A DNA stretch of 7,739 bases from Chloroflexota bacterium (lineage in GTDB: Bacteria > Chloroflexota > Anaerolineae > Aggregatilineales > Phototrophicaceae), in assembly GCA_023392115.1 (NCBI GenBank), contig JAEVZT010000148.1:1-7739 (forward strand), in the 5' to 3' direction. Positions 1 to 7,351 of this stretch are shown here, one piece after another (position 1 is the stretch's first letter; the number at the start of each line of letters is the position of its first letter). Position numbers and translations under genes: made by a program. Under the pieces are notes generated by a model. The model did not search any database. It saw only the letters and a program-made list of their open reading frames with translations, and was not told where the DNA came from.

Positions 1-619
1 TGCTGCCATGGGGGGAGAGGATATGAATATTGCCGACTGCCGAGCGAAGGACGATCGGTTCGATGGCTTCCTGGGGGCAGGTGAGCCGGATGTCGCCGAT
101 GCCGGTCGCGATCACCGCGCTCTGCACGATCAAGCCGCTCAGGTCGAACTGCGCCTGTCCGACGTGCGATGTGGCGAAGATCGACCAAGGGAGATCGCGG
201 GCGAGGTTGAGCGACCAGTTGGCGAACGACAGCCATGGCGTCGCGGAGCGATCCATGCGCAGTGTCGCGTGATTGTCCTGCACGTCGAGCAGCGGGCGCG
301 AGTTGAGCGCGTACTGCCCGGCGATCAGCCTGCCTTCACGCTGGAAAGGCTGCGCGATCACGTCGATTTCGCCGGCGCTGATTTCAAGCGTCGCCGACTC
401 GACGCTGCCGCGCGTGATGCCGAAGCTGCGCGCGTCCGCCCCGGGGAGCAAATCCCCTCGCAGGAGGATCGCCGCCCCAAGGAGGACGAGCAGCAGCGGC
501 GAGAGCGCCGCTAGGTTGAAATTCGTTAGCAGCAGGAAGTTATTCAGCAGCAGGATGATCCCCAGCACGACAAGCGCCAGAGAACCAACCACGAGACTGC
601 GTGAACCCTTCGCGCGCAC
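1..619 (-). CDS. LiaF/toast-rack-like membrane protein (3' end outside window)
   Basis: This is a 206-codon open frame that continues past the left edge. The start is GTG at 619, five nt after the sigma factor stop codon, preceded by GAGGA about 10 nt upstream. No in-frame ATG lies nearby upstream, and the first internal Met is near residue 122. Residues 9-31 and 36-53 form two hydrophobic helices (LALVVLGIILLLNNFLLL and the PLLLVLLGAAILL stretch), the pattern seen at the N-terminus of LiaF-type/DUF5668 proteins. From about residue 70 the chain becomes beta-rich with a repeated pattern (ATLEISAGEIDVIAQP, then TGIGDIRL), which resembles the toast-rack/DUF4097 or LiaF C-terminal fold. LiaF-like proteins act at the membrane in envelope-stress signalling, but no such role is shown here. 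The tight spacing implies co-transcription with the sigma gene. The frame and membrane topology are clear; the family assignment is by pattern only. Confidence 0.72.
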   Translation of the reverse strand, partial: MRAKGSRSLVVGSLALVVLGIILLLNNFLLLTNFNLAALSPLLLVLLGAAILLRGDLLPGADARSFGITRGSVESATLEISAGEIDVIAQPFQREGRLIAGQYALNSRPLLDVQDNHATLRMDRSATPWLSFANWSLNLARDLPWSIFATSHVGQAQFDLSGLIVQSAVIATGIGDIRLTCPQEAIEPIVLRSAVGNIHILSPHGS

Positions 620-624
620 GGCGT

Positions 625-1878
<1,254 letters not shown>

Positions 1879-1951
1879 ACGTTACACCACACGCGATACT
1901 CTGCATACGACACACACGTCGAACAAAGTATCAGACGAATTGTCTCGATAA

Positions 1952-1981
1952 ATCTTACGTCTATCTACGATTATGACGCAA
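1952..1981 (-). promoter_or_regulatory. Putative promoter of the sigma factor gene
   Basis: Read on the minus strand, TTGCGT (1981-1976) and TAAGAT (1957-1952) are separated by 18 nt. They lie in an AT-rich stretch between the upstream operon's terminator and the sigma gene. Transcription would start near 1945, giving a leader of about 65-80 nt. The boxes match the consensus only moderately, so this is a candidate and not a firm call. Confidence 0.3.
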
Positions 1982-1993
1982 AATTGGCTGACG

Positions 1994-2033
1994 GGCAAAC
2001 AACACAACAGGCAGGAAGAAACCTGCCTGTTTT
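1994..2033 (-). terminator. Intrinsic terminator of the ABC/DUF4340 operon
   Basis: A perfect 10-bp inverted repeat (AACAGGCAGG at 2006-2015, CCTGCCTGTT at 2022-2031) has a 6-nt loop. On the minus strand it is followed by a T-rich tail (GTGTTGTTTG). It lies about 45 nt after the DUF4340 stop codon, the expected place for the end of the four-gene operon. The other strand reads TGTTTTC after the stem, so weak bidirectional activity is possible. It separates the ABC operon from the sigma gene, which has the same orientation. Confidence 0.85.
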
Positions 2034-2074
2034 CAACATGCAATGGAACAGAATATCCAGATTCCAGAAAAATG

Positions 2075-2626
2075 TCAAGCAGCCGGCGGCTGTCTTAATA
2101 CAAGGATTAGGAAGTCGACGGCGGCGCGCTCAAGCACGTACAAATCGGGGCGGTCGTCGACGATCGCGTAATAGCCGGTTTCTGACGGCGTGCGAAAGCC
2201 GACGGCGACCGCGTGGACTTCCCCGGTGACGAGGATGAACTCGACCATCAAAACCGGTGTCGGCTGGAAGCCGTAGGTATCCAGCGGCGTGTCGGCTTCG
2301 AGGGGCAGCGTGCGCGTGTACGGCAGCAGAACCATCGTCCGGGCGATGCTGCTGGCGGCGTTTTCGTCGAGCGTCCCTTCGAACTCGGGCGCTTGCCACG
2401 TCCCATCTTCGGCGCGGCTGATGGTAAATGATTCGTCACCGGCGGGATTCCGTAGGCGAATCGCCTGAATGTCGAGGACGGCGATGTCGGGAAAGACGCG
2501 GAAAAACGTGACTTCCGGCGTCGGCGTCGGCTGCTCAGCCACTTGACGGTTCTGCACCAGCGTCAGCGCCAGCAGCACGAGGAAGATCAGCGCAAATATG
2601 ACGAGCGTCCGCCTGCCGCCGTTCAT
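2075..2626 (-). CDS. DUF4340-type membrane-anchored protein of an ABC cassette
   Basis: This 183-residue protein has a basic N-terminus (NGGRR) and one hydrophobic helix at residues 8-24, followed by a Pro/Thr linker (QPTPTPE, 32-38). This suggests a signal-anchor with the rest outside the cytoplasm. The body has the DUF4340 pattern: a strand leading to IRLRNP, then FTISRAEDGTWQAPE (67-81), a helical SSIARTMVLL segment, then DTYGFQPTPVLMVEF, and finally FRTPSETGYYAIVDDRPDLYVL. DUF4340 proteins commonly sit directly after GldG-like genes. Here the ATG overlaps the GldG-like stop by 4 nt (ATGA), so the two are probably translationally coupled. It is the last gene before the terminator. At 183 residues it is a short, single-domain member. 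The biochemical role of the family is not established, and it is presumed to be an accessory subunit of the transporter. Confidence 0.8.
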   Translation of the reverse strand: MNGGRRTLVIFALIFLVLLALTLVQNRQVAEQPTPTPEVTFFRVFPDIAVLDIQAIRLRNPAGDESFTISRAEDGTWQAPEFEGTLDENAASSIARTMVLLPYTRTLPLEADTPLDTYGFQPTPVLMVEFILVTGEVHAVAVGFRTPSETGYYAIVDDRPDLYVLERAAVDFLILVLRQPPAA

Positions 2627-4260
2627 CGCCGCACCCGCCTTGCCCAGATCGCCAGCCCGCTCACCAGCACCGCTCCGGGCATGAGGATGATCGTGATGAA
2701 GGCAATCAGGTCAAGCGTCTGCTGGCTGATGAAGATCAGCGGGACGCCGACGCTGTACGCTTGCGGCGCGAAGGTGATCTGTTCGCCGAAGTTTGTCAGC
2801 CACGAAATGCCGTCGGTGAACAGAACGCCGTTGCCGAGCGCCCGCGTGACCATGCCGTTGGTGACGAAGTTGCTGTCGCCGACGAGCAGAATTCGCGCGT
2901 TGGTCGTCTGATCCCACGCCCAGACGACGGTCGTCAGCGGCGGCGGTAAATCCGTACCCTCGTCGTAGGCGTAGGTGTTCGTCTGTCCGAGCGCCGTCAG
3001 GTTGGTTTCGCCGTAGCTCGATTCCGACGACAGCGTGATCTGCCCATTGGCGACATTCGGCGGCGCGCTGTCGAGGTTGACTTCGAGCGCGCGGGCGATG
3101 CTGAACAGCGTCGGCGCGTTTGCCGGATCGAGCCGCGCGCCGATATCGGTCGCCGTGAAGACGTAGGCGGCGATCACGTCGAGCGGCGTTTGCCCGCTCG
3201 CCGCCGGGTCGACGACGGCGGCGTCGAGGGCGCGAATGCCGTAGCGTTCCCACAGGTAGTTGTTGAACGCGCCGTCCTGCTTGAGGAACGGGTTTTCATT
3301 AAAGAGCACGTCCGCCATCAGGAACAGCGATCCGCCGCGCGCCAGATAGCGGTCGAGGACGGCGATCTCGTCGTCGGACAGATCGTTGAGCGGCCGCACG
3401 AACAGCACGGTCGCCGCGTCGTCGGGGATGTCGCCGCCAGCCGCCGCGATCTCGGACAGGTTGAGCGGCAGAGTCACCAGCCCGCTTTCCTGCATCCCCG
3501 CGTTGATGCCTGCCAGCCCTTCCTGCCCGCCGTCGAGCGGGTCGCGCGTGCCGTTCCCCGTTTCGAAATAGACGCGGATTGACCCGGCGATCAGCAGGCG
3601 CGAGATCGCCTCGGTCATGTCGCGCTCCTGATTCGTCCCGCGCGGCACGCGGGCGAGCGTGTTCATGTTGACCGATCCGTCGTCGTTGGCGTAGGCGATG
3701 AAGACCTGCGCGTCTTCGGTCACGCCGTACGCTTGCGCCATCGCCGGTTGCTCGTCGGGGTCTATGTACTGGCGCGAAACCAAGCCGTTGGTCGCCGTCT
3801 CGTACAGGCGGAAGAATTGGTCGTCGACCTCACGCGTCGGCAGCGCGGCGGGCGAGTAGAAGCCGATGATGCGGACTGGACGGGTGACGCGGCGCAGGAC
3901 AGTTTCGGTTTCCGGGCTGAGGGTGAAGCGCTGCGCCTGAGTCAGGTCGAGGGTGATGGCGCTGCGCTGTAGGAGCAAGAACGACAGGGCGACGATGCCG
4001 ATCAGCAGCAGCGTCGAAAACACTGAGATCGTGCCGTAGCGCACCTGCCGCCCGGTGACAAAATTGACAAATTCGCGTGGTGTGGCTGCCGCCCAGACGG
4101 CGATCCCGGCGATTCCGGCTACGAGGGCGGCGGCGACGTACACCGTCAGCGTCCCCTGCCATATCCAGCCGATCAGCCCGGCGATCAGCAGCGCCGCGCC
4201 GAAGTAGCTTGCCAGCGTCGCGACATGCCCCCGCCGGATGACAACAGGTTGGTTTTCCAT
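2623..4260 (-). CDS. GldG-like ABC transporter auxiliary membrane protein
   Basis: This 545-residue protein has three N-terminal hydrophobic helices at about 17-35, 38-58 and 76-97, a large extracytoplasmic domain, and one C-terminal helix near 516-538 ending in the basic WARRVRR tail. Just after the third helix comes LDLTQAQRFTLSPETETVL, the hallmark opening of GldG/ABC_transp_aux domains. Further on, IPDDAATVLFVRPLNDLSDDEIAVL and the following ARGGSLFLMADV match the later part of that domain. The ATG at 4260 was chosen because AGGTGG lies 5 nt before it; a GTG at 4269 (548 residues) has no comparable site. The start overlaps the permease stop (TGATG), and the stop overlaps the DUF4340 start. 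The family usually partners an ATPase and a permease, and its substrate is unknown. The gliding name is historical and does not imply motility. The usual TGHGE-like motif reads TGNGT here. Confidence 0.88.
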   Translation of the reverse strand: MENQPVVIRRGHVATLASYFGAALLIAGLIGWIWQGTLTVYVAAALVAGIAGIAVWAAATPREFVNFVTGRQVRYGTISVFSTLLLIGIVALSFLLLQRSAITLDLTQAQRFTLSPETETVLRRVTRPVRIIGFYSPAALPTREVDDQFFRLYETATNGLVSRQYIDPDEQPAMAQAYGVTEDAQVFIAYANDDGSVNMNTLARVPRGTNQERDMTEAISRLLIAGSIRVYFETGNGTRDPLDGGQEGLAGINAGMQESGLVTLPLNLSEIAAAGGDIPDDAATVLFVRPLNDLSDDEIAVLDRYLARGGSLFLMADVLFNENPFLKQDGAFNNYLWERYGIRALDAAVVDPAASGQTPLDVIAAYVFTATDIGARLDPANAPTLFSIARALEVNLDSAPPNVANGQITLSSESSYGETNLTALGQTNTYAYDEGTDLPPPLTTVVWAWDQTTNARILLVGDSNFVTNGMVTRALGNGVLFTDGISWLTNFGEQITFAPQAYSVGVPLIFISQQTLDLIAFITIILMPGAVLVSGLAIWARRVRR

Positions 4261-4982
4261 CAGCGCCACCTGTTCGATTCAACGATGCGGATGGTGATGA
4301 ACAGCACCACCGCGATGATTCCGGCGAAAAAGGCGATGTCTTCGGCACGGATCAAGCCGGTGGCGAACGACGTCGAGAAATGCCCTTGCAGCGACAGGCT
4401 GCGAACGGCACGGGCGACCTCGATGTTAGCAATCAACTGTCCCGCCTGATCGCCAAGCCAGAACAGCAGCAGCGTCACCATGCTCAGGAAGGCGGCGACG
4501 ATCTGGTTCTCGGTCAGCGCCGAGAACAGGATGCCAATCGCCAGCGTCGCCCCGCCGTAAAGCCAGATGCCGAGATAGGCGCTGATGGCGTGTCCCAAGT
4601 CGGGCTCGGTGATGTTGACGAGGATGATGTAGTAGACGAGCGTGAGCGCGAGCAGCACCGAGTAGTAAAACCACGCGCCGAGAAACTTGCCGACGACGAT
4701 GCTGCCGTCGGAAACCGGCGCGGTCAGCAGCAGTTCGAGCGTCCCTTCGCGCCGTTCTTCGGCGAAAAGGCGCATCGTCAGCAGCGGCGCGAAGAAGATC
4801 ATCGTAAACGCCATGACGATAGGGATCAGCGACGGATCGGCGGGTTTGACGCCGATGCTGACGACGAGATCACGGTTGAAGAGCACGCCGGTCAGCAGCA
4901 GCACGGCGGCGGCGATCAGGTAGGCGAAGGGCGAAGCGAGGTACTGCCCGACTTCGCGGCGGAAGACGATCCACGCTGCCAT
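4260..4982 (-). CDS. ABC-2 type transporter permease (GldF-like)
   Basis: This 240-residue inner-membrane permease has about six hydrophobic segments, near residues 17-36, 53-70, 100-122, 132-152, 158-178 and 212-232. The family signature is the cytoplasmic stretch LTMRLFAEERREGTLELLL followed by TAPVSDGSIVVGKFLGAW, the ABC-2/GldF segment that contacts the ATPase. Length and topology match the family. The ATG at 4982 follows an AAGGAAGG ribosome site and is separated by one base from the ATPase stop codon. Its own stop shares a base with the next start (TGATG). This permease would pair with the upstream ATPase and the downstream GldG-like and DUF4340 proteins. The substrate cannot be told from sequence. 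Confidence 0.92.
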   Translation of the reverse strand: MAAWIVFRREVGQYLASPFAYLIAAAVLLLTGVLFNRDLVVSIGVKPADPSLIPIVMAFTMIFFAPLLTMRLFAEERREGTLELLLTAPVSDGSIVVGKFLGAWFYYSVLLALTLVYYIILVNITEPDLGHAISAYLGIWLYGGATLAIGILFSALTENQIVAAFLSMVTLLLFWLGDQAGQLIANIEVARAVRSLSLQGHFSTSFATGLIRAEDIAFFAGIIAVVLFITIRIVESNRWR

Positions 4983-4983
4983 G

Positions 4984-5901
4984 TCAGCCTTCCTTCACCA
5001 GTTCGAGGAACACGTCCTCAAGCGAGGTCGTGACCGGGCGCATTTCGAGCAGGGTATAGCCCGCGCCCATTACCCGCGCCGAAATGTCGCCGCGTGCGTC
5101 GCGTTCGGGCTGGACGCGGACGTGATAGCCGTCGCCGCGCGCCTCGACGCTCAAGACGCCGGGGATGCTCGCCAGCAGGTCGCGCCCTTTCGCCTTGTTC
5201 GCCCCGCCGATGGCAACGTAGAGCGTCGCGCCCGGTTGAAGCTGGCGGCGCAGATCGGCGGGCTTGCCCTGCGCGACAATCTTGCCCTTGTTGATGATCA
5301 GCACCCGGTCGCAGACCTGCTCGGCTTCGCTGAGGATGTGGGTGCTGAACAGTACCGTGTGATCCTGCCCCAGTTCGCGCACGCTCTGGCGGACTTCGAT
5401 CACCTGCTGCGGATCAATGCCGATCGTCGGCTCGTCGAGGATGATCACCGGCGGGTTGTGGACGAGCGCTTGCGCCAGCCCTAACCGCTGCCGCATGCCT
5501 TTCGACAGGTGGCGGATCAGCGTGTCGCGCCGGTCGAGAAGCTGGACGCGCTTGAGGACGCCTTCAACCTGCGCCCGCGCCGACCGGACGCCGCGCAGTT
5601 TCGCCCAGAAGGTGACGTAGCCGCCGACGGTCATGTCGGGATAGAGCGGGACGCGCTCCGGCAGGTAGCCGACGCGCCGCCGCGCTTCGAGCGAGTCGCG
5701 CACAATATCGTGACCGTCAATCAGCGCCGTGCCTTCGCTTGGCGGCATGAATCCGGTCAGCATGCGCATGGTGGTCGTCTTGCCCGCGCCGTTCGGTCCG
5801 AGCAGACCGACGATTTCACCCTGCTTTGCGCTGAAGCTCAGTCCGTCGACGGCGAGGTGCGCGCCGTAGCGTTTGGTCAATCCTCTGGCTTCAATCATCA
5901 T
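4984..5901 (-). CDS. ABC transporter ATP-binding protein (GldA/CcmA-like)
   Basis: This 305-residue cytoplasmic ATPase powers the transporter encoded by the following genes. Walker A is GPNGAGKTT (35-43). The Q-loop region reads GYLPE (78-82), with Glu82 where most ABC proteins have Gln; this variant is common in the GldA/CcmA group. The signature is LSKGMRQR (132-139). Walker B is VIILDEPT (152-159) with catalytic Glu157. GIDP forms the D-loop and His188 the switch histidine. Residues from about 225 form a C-terminal DUF4162-like extension ending in TTSLEDVFLELVKEG. All catalytic residues are present. The start is ATGATG (5901 or 5898), with no clear Shine-Dalgarno for either. It is the first gene of the operon, about 75 nt downstream of a putative promoter and divergent from argC. 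Confidence 0.95.
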   Translation of the reverse strand: MMIEARGLTKRYGAHLAVDGLSFSAKQGEIVGLLGPNGAGKTTTMRMLTGFMPPSEGTALIDGHDIVRDSLEARRRVGYLPERVPLYPDMTVGGYVTFWAKLRGVRSARAQVEGVLKRVQLLDRRDTLIRHLSKGMRQRLGLAQALVHNPPVIILDEPTIGIDPQQVIEVRQSVRELGQDHTVLFSTHILSEAEQVCDRVLIINKGKIVAQGKPADLRRQLQPGATLYVAIGGANKAKGRDLLASIPGVLSVEARGDGYHVRVQPERDARGDISARVMGAGYTLLEMRPVTTSLEDVFLELVKEG

Positions 5902-5967
5902 AGGCTTGGTTCATCAAGGCTGATTTTCTCACTGAAACGGGCGGTGAACCCGTGTTTATGTTCATGC

Positions 5968-5988
5968 TTACGTTCTTCACAAGCGTAA
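5968..5988. repeat. Imperfect inverted repeat, possible operator
   Basis: TTACGTT (5968-5974) is separated by 6 nt from AAGCGTAA (5981-5988). The arms pair over 7 bp if one G (5983) is bulged. It overlaps the proposed minus-strand -10 box (5987-5982), a typical place for a repressor site, and would also lie at the start of the ABC operon transcript. It is short and imperfect, so it may be chance. Confidence 0.3.
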
Positions 5989-6010
5989 ACGGGCAGGGGG
6001 AGCGCGTCAA
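5982..6010 (-). promoter_or_regulatory. Putative promoter of the ABC transporter operon
   Basis: On the minus strand, TTGACG (6010-6005) and TACGCT (5987-5982) are separated by 17 nt. The -35 box matches five of six consensus positions and the -10 box three of six. The predicted start is near 5975, giving a leader of about 75 nt before the ATPase ATG. A second candidate, TTGTGA with CATAAA, lies just downstream. One of them is likely, since this is the only gap upstream of the operon. Confidence 0.35.
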
Positions 6011-6016
6011 GCGAAG

Positions 6017-6041
6017 AAATGTTGACGTTTCGATAACATTT
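6017..6041. repeat. Perfect 7-bp inverted repeat between divergent promoters
   Basis: AAATGTT (6017-6023) and AACATTT (6035-6041) are exact reverse complements separated by 11 nt, so half-site centres are 18 bp apart. The element is centred near 6029, about 63 bp before the predicted argC leader start and just upstream of the minus-strand -35 box. The size and symmetry suit a dimeric regulator binding two turns apart. It does not resemble the ArgR box. The regulator is unknown. Confidence 0.4.
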
Positions 6042-6056
6042 TGCTCATGAAAATCG

Positions 6057-6085
6057 TTGACAGCGGCGAATCCATCGTCTACACT
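6057..6085 (+). promoter_or_regulatory. Sigma-70 promoter of the arg leader-argC-argB transcript
   Basis: TTGACA (6057-6062) is a perfect -35 box. It is followed by a 17-nt spacer and TACACT (6080-6085), which matches four of six -10 positions. Transcription is predicted to start at 6091-6093 (GGT), about 25 nt before the leader ATG at 6117. It is the best promoter in the window and sits where an attenuation leader needs one. Confidence 0.75.
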
Positions 6086-6116
6086 TATTCGGTATTCTAC
6101 AGAGAGCGCGCACAAT

Positions 6117-6197
6117 ATGATCGCCTGTCTACCGGAAATCCGTCGTCGCCGTCGCAGCCCGCAGACCGCTGAGGTCACGCTGGGAATTTTGCGTTAG
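6117..6197 (+). CDS. Arginine-rich leader peptide of the argCB operon (attenuator)
   Basis: This 26-codon ORF runs from ATG (6117) to TAG (6195-6197). Residues 9-13 are five consecutive arginines (codons CGT CGT CGC CGT CGC at 6141-6155, inside PEIRRRRRSPQ). A sixth arginine codon immediately precedes the stop. There are no lysine codons. A weak AGAGAG lies about 10 nt before the ATG. The ORF starts about 25 nt after a near-consensus promoter and is followed by an antiterminator segment, an intrinsic terminator and argC. This is the layout of cis-acting leader peptides such as those of the trp, his and leu operons, where the ribosome's progress over control codons sets terminator folding. The inferred role is to sense charged arginyl-tRNA; the peptide itself probably has no function. 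Translation is not shown by sequence alone, and the ribosome site is poor. Confidence 0.75.
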   Translation: MIACLPEIRRRRRSPQTAEVTLGILR

Positions 6198-6248
6198 GCG
6201 AGCGAGTAGACGCGCCGAACACGAACCGCAATCCCCCTGACCTCAGCG
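6167..6248 (+). promoter_or_regulatory. Antiterminator pairing of the arg attenuator
   Basis: CGCTGAGGTCA (6167-6177) is the exact reverse complement of TGACCTCAGCG (6238-6248), an 11-bp perfect duplex. The second strand is the inner part of the terminator's 5' arm and loop, so antiterminator and terminator cannot form together. A ribosome stalled with the last of the five arginine codons (6153-6155) in its A site would cover mRNA to about 6165, leaving the segment just free. A ribosome translating onward would cover it. A second register also exists: GTCACGCTG (6174-6182) with CAGCGTGAC (6244-6252). I found no strong hairpin upstream that would hide this segment when translation is absent. 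Confidence 0.7.
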
Positions 6249-6271
6249 TGACGAGGCAGGGGGTTTTTGTT
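6233..6271 (+). terminator. Conditional intrinsic terminator (attenuator) before argC
   Basis: CCCCCTG (6233-6239) pairs with CAGGGGG (6257-6263). After a bulged A (6240), CCTC (6241-6244) pairs with GAGG (6253-6256), closing an 8-nt loop. The stem is followed by TTTTTGTT. This is a strong GC-rich intrinsic terminator, placed 35 nt after the leader stop and 61 nt before the argC ATG, with no gene of the same strand ending just upstream except the leader ORF. A terminator between a promoter and its operon is expected only if it is regulated. Confidence 0.88.
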
Positions 6272-6331
6272 ATCCGCACCTTATCCGATGGGGCGTATTG
6301 CGGCGCGCTCCAAGTTGTCGAGGAGCAGTTG

Positions 6332-7339
6332 ATGGAACAGAAACCCATTCGCGTCGGGGTGTACGGCGCATCCGGCTACGCCGGACAGGACGCTGTCGAA
6401 ATCCTTTCGAAGCATCCGTGCGCCGAAGTTGTGTTTGCAACGTCGAACACGTATGCCGGGCAGCCCGTCCCGTTCACCGATTTGCGCTATGTCCCGCCGG
6501 AAGGCGCGCCGCTCGACTCGGTCGACGCCGTGTTTCTGGCGCTGCCGCACGGCGTCTCAGCGCAGATGGCGGCGAAGGCGCTCGACGCCGGCGTCAAGGT
6601 GGTCGACCTGTCGGCTGATTTGCGGCTCGACACGCCGGAACTGTACCAGCAGTGGTACAGCCACCCGCATCCCCACCCCGAACTGCTTCCCCCCGCCTAC
6701 GGCTTACCTGAATTCAACCGCGAAAATCTGAGAAACGTCGACCGCATTGCCGCGCCGGGCTGCTACCCGACGACGACGCTGCTCGGCGTTTACCCGCTGC
6801 TGCGCGAGGATTGGCTGCTCGACGGTCGCCCGATCATCGTCGACGCCAAGTCGGGCGTCAGCGGCGCGGGGCGCGAGCCGAAGGCGAACACGCATTTCGT
6901 CGAGGTCTACGGCAATCTGTCGCCTTACAACGTCGGGCGGGTTCACCGGCACGTTGGAGAGATTGAGCAGGAAATGAAGAAGATCAACCCCGACGCCGGG
7001 CTGCTGATCTTCACGCCGCACCTGCTGCCGGTCGATCGCGGGTTGATGGCGAGCATCTACGTCGAGCTTGACCCCACGCATAATGCGAATGACGTGCAGG
7101 CGCTCTACGAACGCTGCTACGCGAATGAGCCGCTGGTCGACGTGCTGCCGAAGGGTCAGCAGGCGACGCTCAAGCACGTCGTGCGGACGAACAAGGCGGC
7201 GATCAGCATCACGCCGGTCGCCGATCGCTATGTCCACATCACGAGCGTTACCGACAACCTGCGCAAAGGCGCGTCGGGACAGGCGGTGCAGTGTTTCAAC
7301 CTGATGTTCGGTTTCCCTGAAACGATGGCTCTGCTGTAA
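6332..7339 (+). CDS. argC: N-acetyl-gamma-glutamyl-phosphate reductase
   Basis: ArgC makes N-acetyl-glutamate semialdehyde from N-acetyl-glutamyl phosphate using NADPH, the third step of arginine synthesis in the cytoplasm. The protein has 335 residues, the normal length. The nucleotide-binding loop is GASGYAG (12-18), then FLALPHGVS (68-76) and VVDLSADLRL (90-99). The catalytic cysteine is Cys144 in AAPGCYPTT. DAKSGVSGAGR (171-181) and HRHVGEIEQ (205-213, with the conserved histidine) follow, and the C-terminal KGASGQAVQCFNLMFG block is intact. The ATG at 6332 follows AGGAG (6321-6325) with a 6-nt gap. An in-frame GTG at 6248 lies in the terminator loop and is rejected. The gene is followed 12 nt later by argB. 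The paralogue LysY of the LysW pathway is similar, but the arginine-codon leader points to arginine synthesis. Expression is likely controlled by that leader. Confidence 0.95.
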   Translation: MEQKPIRVGVYGASGYAGQDAVEILSKHPCAEVVFATSNTYAGQPVPFTDLRYVPPEGAPLDSVDAVFLALPHGVSAQMAAKALDAGVKVVDLSADLRLDTPELYQQWYSHPHPHPELLPPAYGLPEFNRENLRNVDRIAAPGCYPTTTLLGVYPLLREDWLLDGRPIIVDAKSGVSGAGREPKANTHFVEVYGNLSPYNVGRVHRHVGEIEQEMKKINPDAGLLIFTPHLLPVDRGLMASIYVELDPTHNANDVQALYERCYANEPLVDVLPKGQQATLKHVVRTNKAAISITPVADRYVHITSVTDNLRKGASGQAVQCFNLMFGFPETMALL

Positions 7340-7351
7340 AGAGAGGGAATG

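Noticed and set aside
1933..1945. Small inverted repeat AGAC-GAATT-GTCT near the sigma promoter
   Set aside because: Only 4-bp arms with no extension on either side; too short to separate from chance.
2623..4269. Reading the GldG-like protein as evidence of gliding motility
   Set aside because: No Bacteroidetes-type gliding or type IX secretion genes are present, and these ABC families are widespread in non-gliding bacteria.
6017..6062. ArgR/AhrC operator near the argC promoter
   Set aside because: The dyad AAATGTT-N11-AACATTT does not have the ArgR-box pattern, and no ArgR-box-like pair was seen near the promoter.
5891..6178. Minus-strand open frame of 95 codons covering the divergent control region
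   Set aside because: It overlaps the promoters and the leader ORF, ends just inside the ABC ATPase start, and shows no domain or ribosome site. It is probably a chance frame.
5991..6263. Repeated GGCAGGGGG at 5992-6000 and 6255-6263
   Set aside because: A 9-mer repeat of low complexity in GC-rich DNA. The second copy is explained by the terminator stem, and no shared flanks were seen.
6248..6331. An upstream GTG start that would lengthen ArgC by 28 residues
   Set aside because: The GTG lies in the attenuator terminator loop, lacks a ribosome site, and the extension is not part of the ArgC family. ATG 6332 has AGGAG at the right distance.
6091..6331. T-box riboswitch as an explanation of the argC leader
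   Set aside because: There is no T-box consensus sequence (only a short AACCGC) and no stem I or specifier-loop architecture. The RNA is short and contains a translatable Arg-rich ORF.
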